Assembly: GCA_024760905.1 (NCBI GenBank)
Contig: CM045731.1
Location: 26,127,501 to 26,191,500, forward strand
From: Plotosus lineatus
Taxonomy: Eukaryota; Chordata; Actinopteri; Siluriformes; Plotosidae
Direction of reading: 5' to 3'
DNA length: 64,000 nucleotides
Shown here: one piece after another, positions 9,727 through 23,400 of the stretch
Layout of the letters: every line of letters begins with the position of its first letter
How positions within the stretch are numbered: position 1 is the stretch's first letter
Position numbers and translations under genes: made by a program
The notes under the pieces: model-generated
Databases searched by the model: none
The model's input: the letters and a program-made list of their open reading frames with translations, nothing else
What the model was told of the DNA's origin: nothing

Positions 9727-10440
9727 CTACTCAGAGCAGGTCTGGATCTGCAGGTTCCAGTCTTTCTCCATCCTCAGGAGAGGATCATCATCTGTACTAT
9801 CGTTTGAAGCCTGCTTAACCAGAACACTGGTGAGGTCAGGGTGACATGGAAGCATAGCATCCTCTTTCATTGGTGTCTCTGTAGTTTCTGAGGTGAGTAA
9901 GTTGAACCTGCTGAGCAGAGGGAAGTTCAGCTGGAGTGCGCTGAAATCTGAGCCCCAGTTACAGAATGTCTGACTTTCTTCTTCTTCTTCTATCTCCTCT
10001 TCATATACCTCCTGTGATGGTTCTGCCATTTCAGTCTTTTTCATGTACAGGCTGACTCCGCCCCCAAACTGGGGGACATTTTGACAGTTATATGGGCAGC
10101 CGGTGTCCTTGTTCCCATCATCCCGACATACCACGCCATAATCCTCACTCAAAGAGATGCTGCAGATTTGTGGATCTGCTGCTGCTGCTGCTGCTGGTGG
10201 TGATGGTGATGTGGGCTGGATGTTCTGATTTGAGTCCGGTGCTTGTAAAATGTTCTCCATGACGGTGAGTCGTGACAGCTCCTGAGTGTCAACATCTTGC
10301 TTAAATAAGCCGGGGAAACTGAATTTTGATTCCCCCAGACTCAAGTTGTTGTTGTTAATGACAATCAGGTTTATGCTGGGCAGCTGTTTCTCGGGCTGGA
10401 ATATCTGAAATTTGTCTGTGTGTATGTCCTCCTGAATATC
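9727..10440 (-). CDS. il20ra: il20ra exon 7 (cytoplasmic tail, stop)
   Basis: Residues 288-524 and the stop codon. The acceptor is cctattaaag after a T-rich tract. Visible features: an ordered first part with [20 protein letters not shown] (compare human box 2 region), a six-alanine run at 370-375 from a GCN repeat, Y388, Y404 in YNCQ (a YxxQ STAT3-type motif), an acidic EEEIEEEEE stretch and the conserved C-terminal tryptophan motif. Confidence 0.93.
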   Translation of the reverse strand, partial: DIQEDIHTDKFQIFQPEKQLPSINLIVINNNNLSLGESKFSFPGLFKQDVDTQELSRLTVMENILQAPDSNQNIQPTSPSPPAAAAAADPQICSISLSEDYGVVCRDDGNKDTGCPYNCQNVPQFGGGVSLYMKKTEMAEPSQEVYEEEIEEEEESQTFCNWGSDFSALQLNFPLLSRFNLLTSETTETPMKEDAMLPCHPDLTSVLVKQASNDSTDDDPLLRMEKDWNLQIQTCSE

Positions 10441-12002
10441 CTTTAATAGGAAAAAAAAAAATAATCAGAATTATTATTCAGCAAAGTTCATTTATGAATT
10501 TATGAACGTACACGTGCATGTATCACTAGTACAGTGAAGGATCTGTGAATGTGGTATGACTGAATTGAAAGATAATTGCACATGATTGCGGTGTTGACGT
10601 AATGAATTTCATCTCGAGTTACTGGGTGTGCCCAATACAGGTGCCTAGCCTGCCACTGAACTCAACCCTGAACTGAATTCCAAAGCGAGAGAGGATCGGA
10701 ATGAAATTCTGCAGAAGTGCAGCATCTCAGAATCCGAGACACACCCGTATATGTTACAGCTCATGACGTGGTCATCGAAGAGATGAAACCTTGTGTTCAC
10801 ATGCATTTCGACAACACGCTTCTCACTAATGAAAACAAGTTGAGTTCTACTTAATGCGTTTACTACACTATATATACACTATATACTATATATAATACTG
10901 TATATTTGATAATATTATATATTTTTTATATTCTCAGCCGAATCTGGGCGAGGGCAGAGTACACCCAGGACAGCTCGCCAGGACATCGCAGGGCGGAAAC
11001 ACGCTGACGGCTTTACAGCAACTCTTGTCAAAAGTCAGCATTGGTTCTTTTACATGAACCTCACACAATAGACAGTGAGAGACATGGCCGGCCTTTGATA
11101 ACCCAGTTAGCTGCACTGGGGGGCAGGGGATTCCTCCAGGTAGTCTGGTTTCCTTCCACAGTTCACAGACATGCACATTAAGGCTGTTCAAATATTGCCC
11201 CTAGATGTGTGTGTTGGCCCAATAATGGTCTGGCAAGCTGACCCCACCTTCACCCAGTGTCAGCTGAGATAGGCTGCAGCCTTCCCGAGACCCTAGTAGG
11301 ATAATCGGTTTGGCAAATAAGCGAGTGAGTGATTCTATACCAATACATGAAGTGTGTTTGTCATTAGATGTGACTCACCACACTACTGGGCAGCCTCGGT
11401 TTGTGCCCACAGATGTAGTAATAAGCGAAACCTCCAACTGTGGCTAAAACAAATAGACATATAGCAGTGGGAACAATGCCTCCTAATATCAGCATCAGCA
11501 TCTGAAATTTAAAAGGGTCTGGAGAAAGAAAAAGAGAATGAAAGAATAAAGGGGAGGTTATATACTTTTATTAACTGAAATAACAACTTTAATCATCATC
11601 ATCATCATCATCATCATCTTTTTCTTCTTCTGCTTCTTCCAGAGTCGGGTCGTGGGGGCAGCAACCTAAGCAAAGAGGCCCAGACATCCGTGTCCCCAGC
11701 CACTTCCTCCATGCACACCCACAGGAGGAATCAGATCTTTCATAGTAATGTAATGGCGATAATTACATGGTGAGGTTGATGAGGAACGTTTGCTATCTTT
11801 CTCTTGCCTGTCCTGTCACGTTGTAAGAACATAATAATGCAAAGATTTATAAACTAGGCCAAATATTTTCCTCTGACTAAACCTGTACACGTGACAACGC
11901 CATTACAAGGCCGAGTGAGAACATGATACAAAACAACCTGATCAGCAGGTGTGTTTTCTGTCAGCATGTCCAACATGGAGTTGCAATTCCTGTTTCAACT
12001 AA

Positions 12003-12088
<86 letters not shown>

Positions 12089-13761
12089 GTGTGTTTTTCT
12101 AGGAAGGAAAATGATCTGGATCATATTGATTTTACCGTCAGGGGTCGAGACACAGATCCAGTCAGATGGCGTGTTGGTTAGATGGAGGGCCTGTGACAGC
12201 ACCTCAGCCTTCACGCAGTACTCAGAGTTGTACTCCAGCGGGCCGTGGGTGCGTTCCAGGGGATTAGCTGGTTGCAGGAAGTAATTCTGAAGAAAAAAAA
12301 CATGTATAAATTGTATAAAGCCGCGCTACTCAGTGCTACTGTTGTCGAAAATTAATCAACACCTTCTCGTCATTTCTGACCAATCAGATTTAGTCATAAT
12401 TGTAACTCTGCTACTCAAGAGGGAGGCGATGTTTTCTGATTTCTACTCATTCACAGTCTCAGGGAAGCTGAGCACTCTCGGTGGGGAGTCTGAACAACCC
12501 CAGGATCTTCTCTGGAGTGTTTATGGTTACAAAATAATTCAAACTCATGATGTCCAGACAGCAGGCGTCACCTGGGAGATTCTCACTGTCCCTTTTCAGT
12601 AGAGTAGAGTTGCACAGAATTGTTGCGTCAATAAAAACAGCTGAATGTTCCTTCAAGACCCAACCCTGCTCATTGTTGTTGAGCTCAGATCAGTTTTCAT
12701 ACAGTCTCAAGGGCAGGAGCCTTAATACCACTCTATAGTCTGAGAAGGGTATTAGTAGTACTGTAAATAAATTAACATCCGTAAGTGGATATTTGGCGTG
12801 TCATCAATGTTATGAAAACAAGCACACTCGAACTCACATACTGTACATGAACTCGCGGTTTCCCACTGACACCAGGTTTACCACCCAATAAAAAAATTGC
12901 ATCAGTGACTGCTCACTTCTGATCAGTTTGAGGACCAAATGAAGAAACATCTGATTGGTCTAAAATGAAAGATAGATATAATGTCTGTCTTCCTTTCGGC
13001 TTTTTCCCTGTTACACGGGAGTCGCCACAGCGAGTCATCTAATTCGCACATTTGATTTGGCAGAGGTTTTTACGTCGGATGCCCTTCCCGTCACAACCCT
13101 TTTTAGCAATTGACAGAAACACGCTGACAACTTTGCAGCCTACTCTTGTTGAAAGTCATCAATGGTTCTTTTACATGCCTCTCACCATAGACAGTGAGAC
13201 ATGGCCCGCCTTTGATAACCCAGTTAGCTGCACTGGGGGGGGGGAGACAGTGACAACCCTGTGGAGAGTGGGACTCGAACCCCCAACCTTTGGATCAGCG
13301 ATCCAGCGCCCTATACCACTAGACCACCACTGCCCCTCGAAAGATAGATATAATGATAAGTGTAATACAAATAAAACAGGATTCGATAGAATGATGTAAA
13401 AAGTATAATCACGGAAACAAAATTCACAAAAATAACTGAATCATATTCTATATATTTAACGAGTAGAATTATGTAGAGATTTATTCATTTGTTCATTTTT
13501 GAACTGCTTAATCCTAATTTGGGTCATGGGGAGGCTCTGCCCATGCAAGCCGACTCTGGGGGAGGGCAGAGTACACCCTGGATGGCTCGCCAGACTATGG
13601 CAAGGCATAAAATCTTAATACTATAGCTAATTAACTAAACAGAAGGGTCAAGTCTGTTTATGGATACAACCTCGTTCTGATGTTTCTAGTTGGTTACACG
13701 ACCTGATAACTATAACTGTTCCCTTTGTCTCAGGGGTCGCCACAGCGAATCACATGTTTGA

Positions 13762-13806
<45 letters not shown>

Positions 13807-14159
13807 GTATGTGTGGGCAGTGGTGGTCTAGTGGTATAGGACGCTGGATCGCTGATCTAAAGGTTGGGGGTTCGAGTACCACTCTCCACAAGGTTGTCAC
13901 TGTCCCCCTAGTGCAGCTCAGTGGATTATCAAAGGCGGGCCATGTCTCTCACTGTCTATGGTGAGAGGCATGTAAAAGAACCATTGCTGACTTTCGTAAA
14001 GAGTAGCTGCAAAGTCGTCAGCGTGTTTCTGTCCCTTGCTAAAAAGGGTTGTGACAGGAAGGGCATCCGACGTAAAAACCTCTGCCAAGTCAAACGTACG
14101 AATCAGATGATTCTCTGTGGTGACTCCCGAGTAAAATGGAAAAAGCCGAAAGGAAGACA

Positions 14160-14204
<45 letters not shown>

Positions 14205-14557
14205 ACAGTGGTAACTCACCTTACGATAGTCTCAAAATACGAAAAATCCAGTTTACGAAAAACATTTTCCTAAATTTTTCTAAACAAGTTCTCCTTGTGA
14301 AATGCGCCATTCAAACATTCAAACAATGCACGACTTTCTCTCCCACTGACTACATGTCCCAACATCCCGCCCCCGGTGGCCTCCCATTGGCTAGGAGGGA
14401 TGACGCAGCTCCCTTCCATTGGCTATTATGGAGCTGCATCTCCCATAATGCTTTTCATGTAAAGGTCAGAGTTACTGTCTCTTAACCTTCCATAAACATT
14501 TGTAAGATTATAACTCTGCTAAGAAGACATGGTCAACACACGTGCACATACATACAC

Positions 14558-14611
<54 letters not shown>

Positions 14612-17600
14612 GAATGTGCGTGATTTCCGGTTCGAGTGAAAAGAAGAAACGAGCTCATGTCAGGCGGTTGAGTGATATCGCAAAGGAATATGGCCAAACC
14701 CGTCTACCATCGGTACGATAATGAAGCAGAAGGAGGCCTTAAAATGTATGCTTTTATGATTTTTAAAGGGTTTAGGGGGTCTTTATTGGGGGCCTTGGAA
14801 CGAATCACATGTTTTACATGTAAAATGCGGTTCAGTTTACGATATATGGTGTGCTTCTGTCCACCCAGCAGTATAAATGGGTGCCAGTAAAAAATACTGG
14901 GAAGGTAACCTGTGATAGACCAGTGCCCCAACTGGGGGTTTTAGGGGGGCGGGGTTTAAACTCCTAGTTGTTTCACACTAAGGAAACTGGGATAAGATCC
15001 AGCCTGATAAGTCTGTAGGCTCGCTTGTAAAAACTCAACAGACTTTATCTTTACCTTTCCCAATATTGACTCAGAGTACTGAATAATTAACATCTCGAAT
15101 AAGAAACAGAAAACCTTTAAAAACATAGACAGTGAGAGACATGGCTGGCCATCGCAGGGCGGAAACACGCTGACGGCTTTGCAGCTACTCTTGTCAATAG
15201 TCAGCAATAGCCGGCCATGTCTCTCACTGTCTATGGTGTGAGGTGTAAAAGGACCATTGCTGACTTTTGACGAGAGTAGCTGCAAAGCAGTCAGCGTGTT
15301 TCCGCCCTGCGATGGCCTGGCGAGCTGTCCAGGGTGTACGCCGCCCTCGCCCGGAGACGGCTGGGATGGGCGCCAGCCTCCCTGCGACCCTAATTAGGAT
15401 TAAGCGGTTACAGAAAATGAACTGTTGAATGAAATTAGCAATTTTCCCAACATAGTGAACCAATCAAATATGCCGTTCCCGTGCAGAATATACAAATTAT
15501 GTTTATTTTTTATCTGTTTATCATTTAGATCGAGGTTCAGATTAGTTGTGTTGTAATCAGAGCTGTACCGTGTGTTTGCTTCTATTGTTGTATACACTGA
15601 TGTTGTAGACCATGTGAGGGAAGATGTTAAACATGGATTGGTGCTTCTTTCCGGGTTTCCTCCATCGGAACGGGCCGGTCAGATTGATGTGCAACATGTT
15701 TTTCACCACCAACACGTTCACCTGTGGAGGTCCCAAAATGGCTGCGGAAGAAAGAAATTTTAAAAAGTCTTAGAACATGAACCTAGTGATTTAGAGCAAA
15801 CTACCGTGCATTTTTTTTCACAGCGCTGCTGAATTATGGATTTTGATTGGTCAGGGAGTTGATTTGTTTTCAATAGCACACATCACTTAATCATGCTGGG
15901 GTCATACATATCTCACCTGAATCTGGTGTACATCCTGTACAGCTGTTCGCAGGATTATACAAAAAGGTTCTGTGATAATTATGGTGAAATTTCTACCGAA
16001 GGGCGGGACTTCGGACAAGGAGGATCCTGTTCTACATTATCTATTTGACATCATGGTTCAAATGAGGATTACTGGGCTTGGTGAAGGTTTGCTTTAGAGA
16101 AGTCTGATACACTTGGCCCTCTACTCACGAAAACTTCTGAATACGAAAAATCCAGGTTACGAAAAACATTTTCCTAAATTTTCCCCCTCTGTATACGAAA
16201 CAGCCTCTTCTTACGAAAAGTGCCAAACGTGCCATTCAAACATTCAAACAATGTGCGCGTTGCTCTCTCATTGGCTGTCTCCCAACATCCCGCCCCGCTG
16301 GCCTCCCATTGGCCAGGAGGGAGCTGAACTGTACCCATACTTCCTGTACCCATACTTCCGGTTTGTCACACGTGTGAAGGAGAGTTGAACAAGACTGTTG
16401 GCTCATGAGTTTTTTGAGAGTAATCATTGCAGCGTTATATTTCGTTATCCATCACGGACCCCAAGAAAGTGATTCCCGGTGACACCGAAAAGAAGAAGCA
16501 GGCTCCGTTATCAATCGAAGTGAAGCAGGAGATAATAAAAAAACGAAAGTGGGATGTGGTTGAGTGAAATCACAAAGGAGTAGTGTATGGCCGAAACCCA
16601 TCTGCAATCGGGACGATATAGAAGCAGAAGGAGACCTTAAAAGCGGAGATACAGTGACAGAGGCGATTATTTCGGAAAAAGTAACCGCCATATTTAAGGA
16701 CCTCGTGAAAGAGGGTCGGGGTGAGGGTTCTTCAGACCAGTAACCCCCGGACTTTAAAGCGTTGTATGGGTGGTTTGAGAGATTTAAAAAAAGGTAAGTA
16801 ATTTTCTTTTACTTTTAACACATATTTCATACAAAATTGGTGTACTTTTATAATTTTTAAATGGTTTATGGGGTAGTCTTGGGAGCCTTGGAACGAATCA
16901 CACGTTTTACATGTAAAATGCACCTTTACTTACGAAAACTTCAGGTTACGAAAAAGGCACTGGAACGGATTAATTTCGCAAGTAGAGGGCCGACTGTATA
17001 TTTAAGGTAACTATAAGATGAATGGCTGCTATGATATAAGGAAATAAAACTCTTTGTAATCCTGTTCTGACATTCAACTGAATCATGTGATTTCAATCAT
17101 ACTCCTTGAGGCTACTTTATGACGAGCGTCTCAGTTTCAGGTCAGGATGGGGTTTATTGACATTACTGTGTGTGTAAAACCTGCTATAGTCACAAGGATT
17201 AAAGTACAGCGATGATGCAGGTGTGAATTTCCCTAACCCTTTTGTAATTATTAAGCGTCAAGGAAACAGTTTAAAATATGATAAGCAGTGCGTGATCGCT
17301 GCTCTCACAACAGCATGATTTGATTCCTCTTGTCATAACTGTGTCATCTTATTCCACTGCAGTACTGACATTCCCTCTTGTTGAGTCTCTTGATGATGAA
17401 TAAATACTTTATGTCTTTAAGGGGATTTAAGTATAAACCAGATATTTTTATTTATTTATTTATTTTTGCTGTTGACAGTTATTCACTCTGTCCTGCAGTG
17501 GCATTGCGAGCTGTCCAGGGTGTACCCCACCCTCTCTCGGAGTAGGGTGAGATGGGCGCCAGCCTCCCTGCGACCCTAGTTAGGATTAAGTGGTTCAGAA

Positions 17601-17982
17601 AACGAATAAATGAATGAATGAGTAATTGACTCTGCCAACTTTTCTCTCCTGCACTTACTATTAGTGACACGGAGCCGCCCTTCTGTCTCAGTCCACTCTG
17701 AGCGGCCTTTCGGCCCATTGGCTCTGACTCTGACGTAGTATTCCTCCTCTATATCGCTGGTCTGTTGCGTCACGTCGCATTCAGTCTGTGTGATGTCATC
17801 ACACTGCTCCACCGGCCTCCATACCACCTGCTCAGTTCCTTTCGCATCCACAGCAGCATCACCGTATCTACAGCAGAAAAAAGTAACCACACTGATCTCA
17901 AAAATTTCAACCCATCTTCTATGCAGGGTAATACAGATGATCTAGTCCAATAACACAAAACAGGAACAAACAATCCCATTAT

Positions 17983-18057
<75 letters not shown>

Positions 18058-18769
18058 TGTGTGTGAGTGTGTGTGTGTGAGTGACAATCTCAGAGAGACT
18101 ATGATGCATGTCATTCATTCATTTTCTGTAACCTCTTAATCCTAATTAGGGTTGTAGGGAGGCTGGCGCCCATCCCTGCCGACTCATTGCGAGGGCAGAG
18201 TACACCCTGAACAGCTCGCCAGGCCATCACAGAGTAGAAACACACTGACGGCTTTGCAAGTACTCCTGTCGAAAGTCAGCAATGGTTCTTTTACATGAAC
18301 CTCACACCACAGACAGTGAGAGACATGGCCAGCCTTTGATAACCCAGTTAGCTGTACTGGAGGGGACAGTGACAACCCGTTGAGAGTGCAGCTTGAACCC
18401 CCAACCATGGGATCAGTGATCCAGCACCTTTACCACCAGACTACCACTGCCCCACCAATTGTAGGATTAATGTAAGCAAATTAATGCAGAAATTACATTC
18501 CTGCTCTCCTCACACAGATGGATCAGCTGGATGATGATATTTCAGTGTTGACTCACATTGCATACTCCACTGTGTACGAGGTGCCAGAGATGTTAGCTGT
18601 TCCTGAGCTCCAGCGCACCATGTTCCTCAGATTCACCGAGAAGAAATGAACATCACGGGGTGCAGCAAGCTCACGTTCTTCAAATGCCAGCACACCCAAA
18701 ACTAATGTCCAGAAATACAAAATCTCAGTGCTGCATAAATAATTTTACACAAAATATATATTCCTCAGA

Positions 18770-18818
<49 letters not shown>

Positions 18819-20262
18819 GCATTAATAATAACAATAATAATGTAATTAGATTTTTTTATCTAATACATTTTTAAACATTTAAGTTTAAAGTCAGTAAATA
18901 TATATTTGAACATAATTAAAATAATGCAAATGTAATTAAAAATATTATTAATATATAATGGCACTCATTTAAAAATAAACCAATCATAATAATGACAATG
19001 AAAGGCAGATAATTATATTTTAAAGAGAGGTGCGCTGAACTGTAAGCGCTATAATCTAGTGAAAATACTCTGCAAAAATAAACTGAAAAAAAGACACACT
19101 TTTAATAGCTAATTGCCTTTTTTAGGGAGTCACAGTGGTATAGCAGTTAGCACATCCACCTCACAGCAAGAAGGTCTTGGGTTCATGTCCCAGAAAGGAG
19201 AGGGTATCCAATGACTCGCATGTTGGGTTATTCGGCTAATCCAAATTGCCCCAGGTGTAAGTGTGAATGGTTAAGTGTGTGTTGGCCCTGAGATGAACTT
19301 AAGAACTGTTTACTCCACTTGAGGGCGGGGTACACCCCAGAGAGGTCGCCAGGCCATCACAGGGCTGACACTCACACAACCATTCACACTCACACCAAGG
19401 GGTGATTTGGAACAGCCAGTTTACCTACTGTATGTGTTTTTTTGGACTGTCTAGGGAACCCAAACACACGGAGAACAAGCAAGGTCCACACAGAAATTCC
19501 TTGAGCGGGGACTTGAACCCAGGACCTTCTTGCTGTGAGGCGGTCATGCTAACCACTACGCCAACAAAAACGCTTCCATCCTTGCTTCACATTCTGTGAC
19601 ATCACTGCTTTTTCTGGCAGTTTTGTTCACTTATTTAAATATCATGATGCATGTCATGTGTCATAAAAAGAACACAGAATATGTTGTGATATGAAAGAGA
19701 AGAAGAGGAAGAAAATGTATAAAAGTACGTTCATCAATTGAACATCATTCAGGTTGAGACCTTGTGAACAGTGACACAATCTTTGTAATGTTCTCTTTGT
19801 ACATCACCACCTTGATTTGTCTTCATTTTCTGTGTATTTTCTGTAACCGCTTAACCCTAATTAGGTTCGTGGGGAGGCTGCCACCCATCCCAGCCGACTC
19901 CGGGCGAGGGCAGAGTACACTCAGAACAGCTCACCAGGCCATCGCAGGGTGGAAACACACTGACGGCTTTGCAGCTCCTCTTGTCGAAAGTCAGCAAAGG
20001 TTCTTTTACATGAACCTCACACCATAGACAGTGAGAGACATGGCCGGCCTTTGTTAACCCAGTTAGCTGCAGGAGGGGGGGGGGGGTGTCTTTAGTATCT
20101 AAAATCCCTGCTTAATCAGATGGAGGTCAGGTGACTAAATCAGCCATTTCTTTGTATTAAGAAGCTCTTGGATTGCTGAAGTTGTATGATTTTTTTTTGT
20201 TGTGATTCCTTCCGTTTTGCAGTATTTGACTGAATCTGAACAGAAAATATAGTGTATGTATG

Positions 20263-20347
<85 letters not shown>

Positions 20348-20352
20348 ATATA

Positions 20353-20415
<63 letters not shown>

Positions 20416-23400
20416 ATATATATACACTTTATTTGGGGCAGTGGTGGTCGAGTGGATAGGGTGCAGGATCACTGATCCAAAGGTTGGGGGTTCGAGTCCC
20501 CACAGGGTTGTCCCTGTCCCCCCAGTGCGGGTAACTGGGTTATCAAAGGCGGGCCATGTCTCTCACTGTCTATGGTGAGAGGCATGTAAAAGAACCATTG
20601 CTGACTTTCGTAAAGAGTAGCTGCAAAGCCGTCAGTGTGTTTCTGTCTCTTTCTAAAAGGGTTGTGACAGGAAGGGCATCCGACGTAAAAACCTCTGCCA
20701 AATCAAATGTGCGAATCAGATGATTCGCTGTGGCAACTCCCGAGTAAAGGGGAAAAAGCCGAAAGAAAGAAAATATACATTTTATTACTATATAATACAC
20801 TTCAGAATTCATCAGCAGCATTCATATCAACCCATGTCCCTCATGTTTGACAGATGATGTGGCATGCTTTTGATGATTAGCCCTTCCTTGCTTTCTCCAT
20901 ACTTTTCTCTTCCTAATTATTTTGTCAAAATAAATCTAGTTGCAGAACTGGCCAGGCTTTCAAACCGCGTCTATTCAGGCGTTTCTCTTCCTTGAGTCCT
21001 TCTGTCGGTCTTGAGCTAAACTCGCTCTTGATTGCAACAGTCATAAGCCAACATGTCTGAGTGTTTCAGACTTGATTTAATGTTTTTGCCTGAATGGGTT
21101 TTTCTTTACCAAGCAAAGAAGTCCATAAAGATCCCCTGAGTTGTTTTCCATGGTCTTCCAGGTCTTTTTGGGTTGCCAAGCTTACTCTGTTTTTTTTAGA
21201 TGCATGTTTGTTTTTTATTTACATAATAACAACAAACATAATGAACAGCTTGAACATATGGCAGTAATATGGCATATGGCAGAAAATTATATAATAATAT
21301 GAGGAGTCTACTTTCAAAACCTGTTAAATCAATGGGACAGGGGCAGGTGCTTGAAATTGAAGCTCAGGGAAATAACTATTTATTTATTTATTTATTTATT
21401 TTATTTACAAAATATGACTTAGAAGATTTTTCAAGTGGCGTCCTCATGTAATCATACATATAAATGATAAAAAAACTAATAAATAATATAAAATAAAAAG
21501 ATCCCATCAGATAAAATAAACCCCAGTAGTAAGTCAATAAATTACTGAGCAGAGTATTACACAGTAACAGGTAACTAAGTAAGGTGATAAATAATAAATT
21601 AACTAAAATCAATAAACGGGGCAGTGGTGGTAAAAGGTGCTGGATCTCTAATCCCAAGGTTGGGGGTTCAAGCCCCACACTCGATGAGTTGTCACTGTCC
21701 TCCCAGTGCAGCTAACTGGGTTATCAAAGGCCGGCCATGTCTCTCACTGCCTGTGGTGTGAGGTTCATGTAAAAGAACCATTGCTGACTTTCGACAGGAG
21801 GAAGCTGCATACATCTACATCAGCATGTTTCTTCCCTGTGATGGCCTGGCGAGCTGTCCAGGGTGTACTCTGCCCTCATCTAGAATCGGCTGACATGGGC
21901 GCCAGCCTCCCCGTGACTCTAAGTAGGATTAAGCGGTTCAGAAAATGAAAATATCACATTCACATGTGATAGAATTCAGAAGCCCTCGCTCTAAAAAATA
22001 TGGTTTCATACCTCAAGAGCCAAACCTGTGAGTAGTCAATAGAAGGGCAGCCTTATTCCTTTGTTTTAAAATTGTTTATGTGGCCACCCTTAAATTTCTG
22101 ATGGGTGTGAGGAATTTTCAGCCTCATTCACTTTCATCCGCACTTCTTTCGGTGGTACATGAAAAACTTCAATGAAAAGCAACCAAATGCAAATTCACAC
22201 ACAGGACTACATGTAAAAAAAAAGTTAATGATCATAATAATAATAACAATAATAATAATAATGCAGGGTGGCATATTGTTTAGCATGACTGCCTCACAGC
22301 AAGATATAAGTCTGTTGGGTTTTTACACCCGAGCCTCATGGCTCATCAGGCCGGTGCTTATCCCCGGTTTCCATAGCATGAAGCAACCAGGAGTTCAATT
22401 CCTCCTGGATGGGACGCTAGGCCATCGCAGGTTACCTTCCCAGTATATTTCTACTGGTACCCATTTATACTGCTGGGTGAACAGAGGCACACTTGTGGTT
22501 GAGACCTTGCCCAGGGGTCTTATCACAGTGAGGTCTCAGTGGGATTCGAACTCACAACCGCCCGATCATGAGCACAGCACCCTAACCACTACACCACTGG
22601 CCCCAATTCACAGCAAGAAGGTCCTGTGTTTGATTCCCAGCTCGGGCGTTTCTGTGTGGAGTTTGCATGTTCTCTCCGTGCTTGTGTGGGTTTCCTCCGG
22701 GTACTCCGGTTTCATCCCACAGTCCAAAAACATGCATAGTAGGTAAACTTGCTGTTCCAAATCTCCCCTAGGTGTGAATGGGAGTACAAATGGTTGAGTG
22801 TTAACCCCGTCCGTAATAGACTGGCGAGCTGTCCAGGGTGTACCTCAGCTGAGATGGACACCAGGCTCCCCACGACCCTACATAGTATTAAGCAGTTCAG
22901 AAATTGAATGGATGGATGGATGGATAATAATAATAATAATAATGGTCTGAATGTGCTATTTTTTTAACCCAGAAAGTTTCCACATCAATCACTTTTTAAA
23001 CTGCTTCAGTTAAGATCCACTGTAGTAATGCACAGAGTCAAAAAATAAAATTTCTGTGATTACATAAAGATTATCTCACAACAGAGGTCTCAAACTGATT
23101 TTTTAAACTTTTATGTTTTGTTTATTTTTCTCCAAGTCTCAGAAGATTCTCATGCTTCGTCAGTTGTGCATTAGGAGGCATTTGTACTGTATGAAAGGAC
23201 AGTATTTATTAGCAGTATTAGTTGACAATGGCGGCACGGTGGCGTAGTGGTTAGCACGTCCGCCTCACAGCAAAAAGGCCTGGGTTTGATTCCCGGCCTG
23301 GGCGTTTCTGTGTGGAGTTTGCATGTTCTCCCCGTGCTTGTGCGGGTTTCCTCCGGGTGCTCCGGTTTCCCCTGCAATCCAAAGACGTGCACTGTAGGTT

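Noticed and set aside
22159..22746. 195-codon open frame
   Set aside because: It reads through two nested SINEs (type C and type D) and has no protein-like core.
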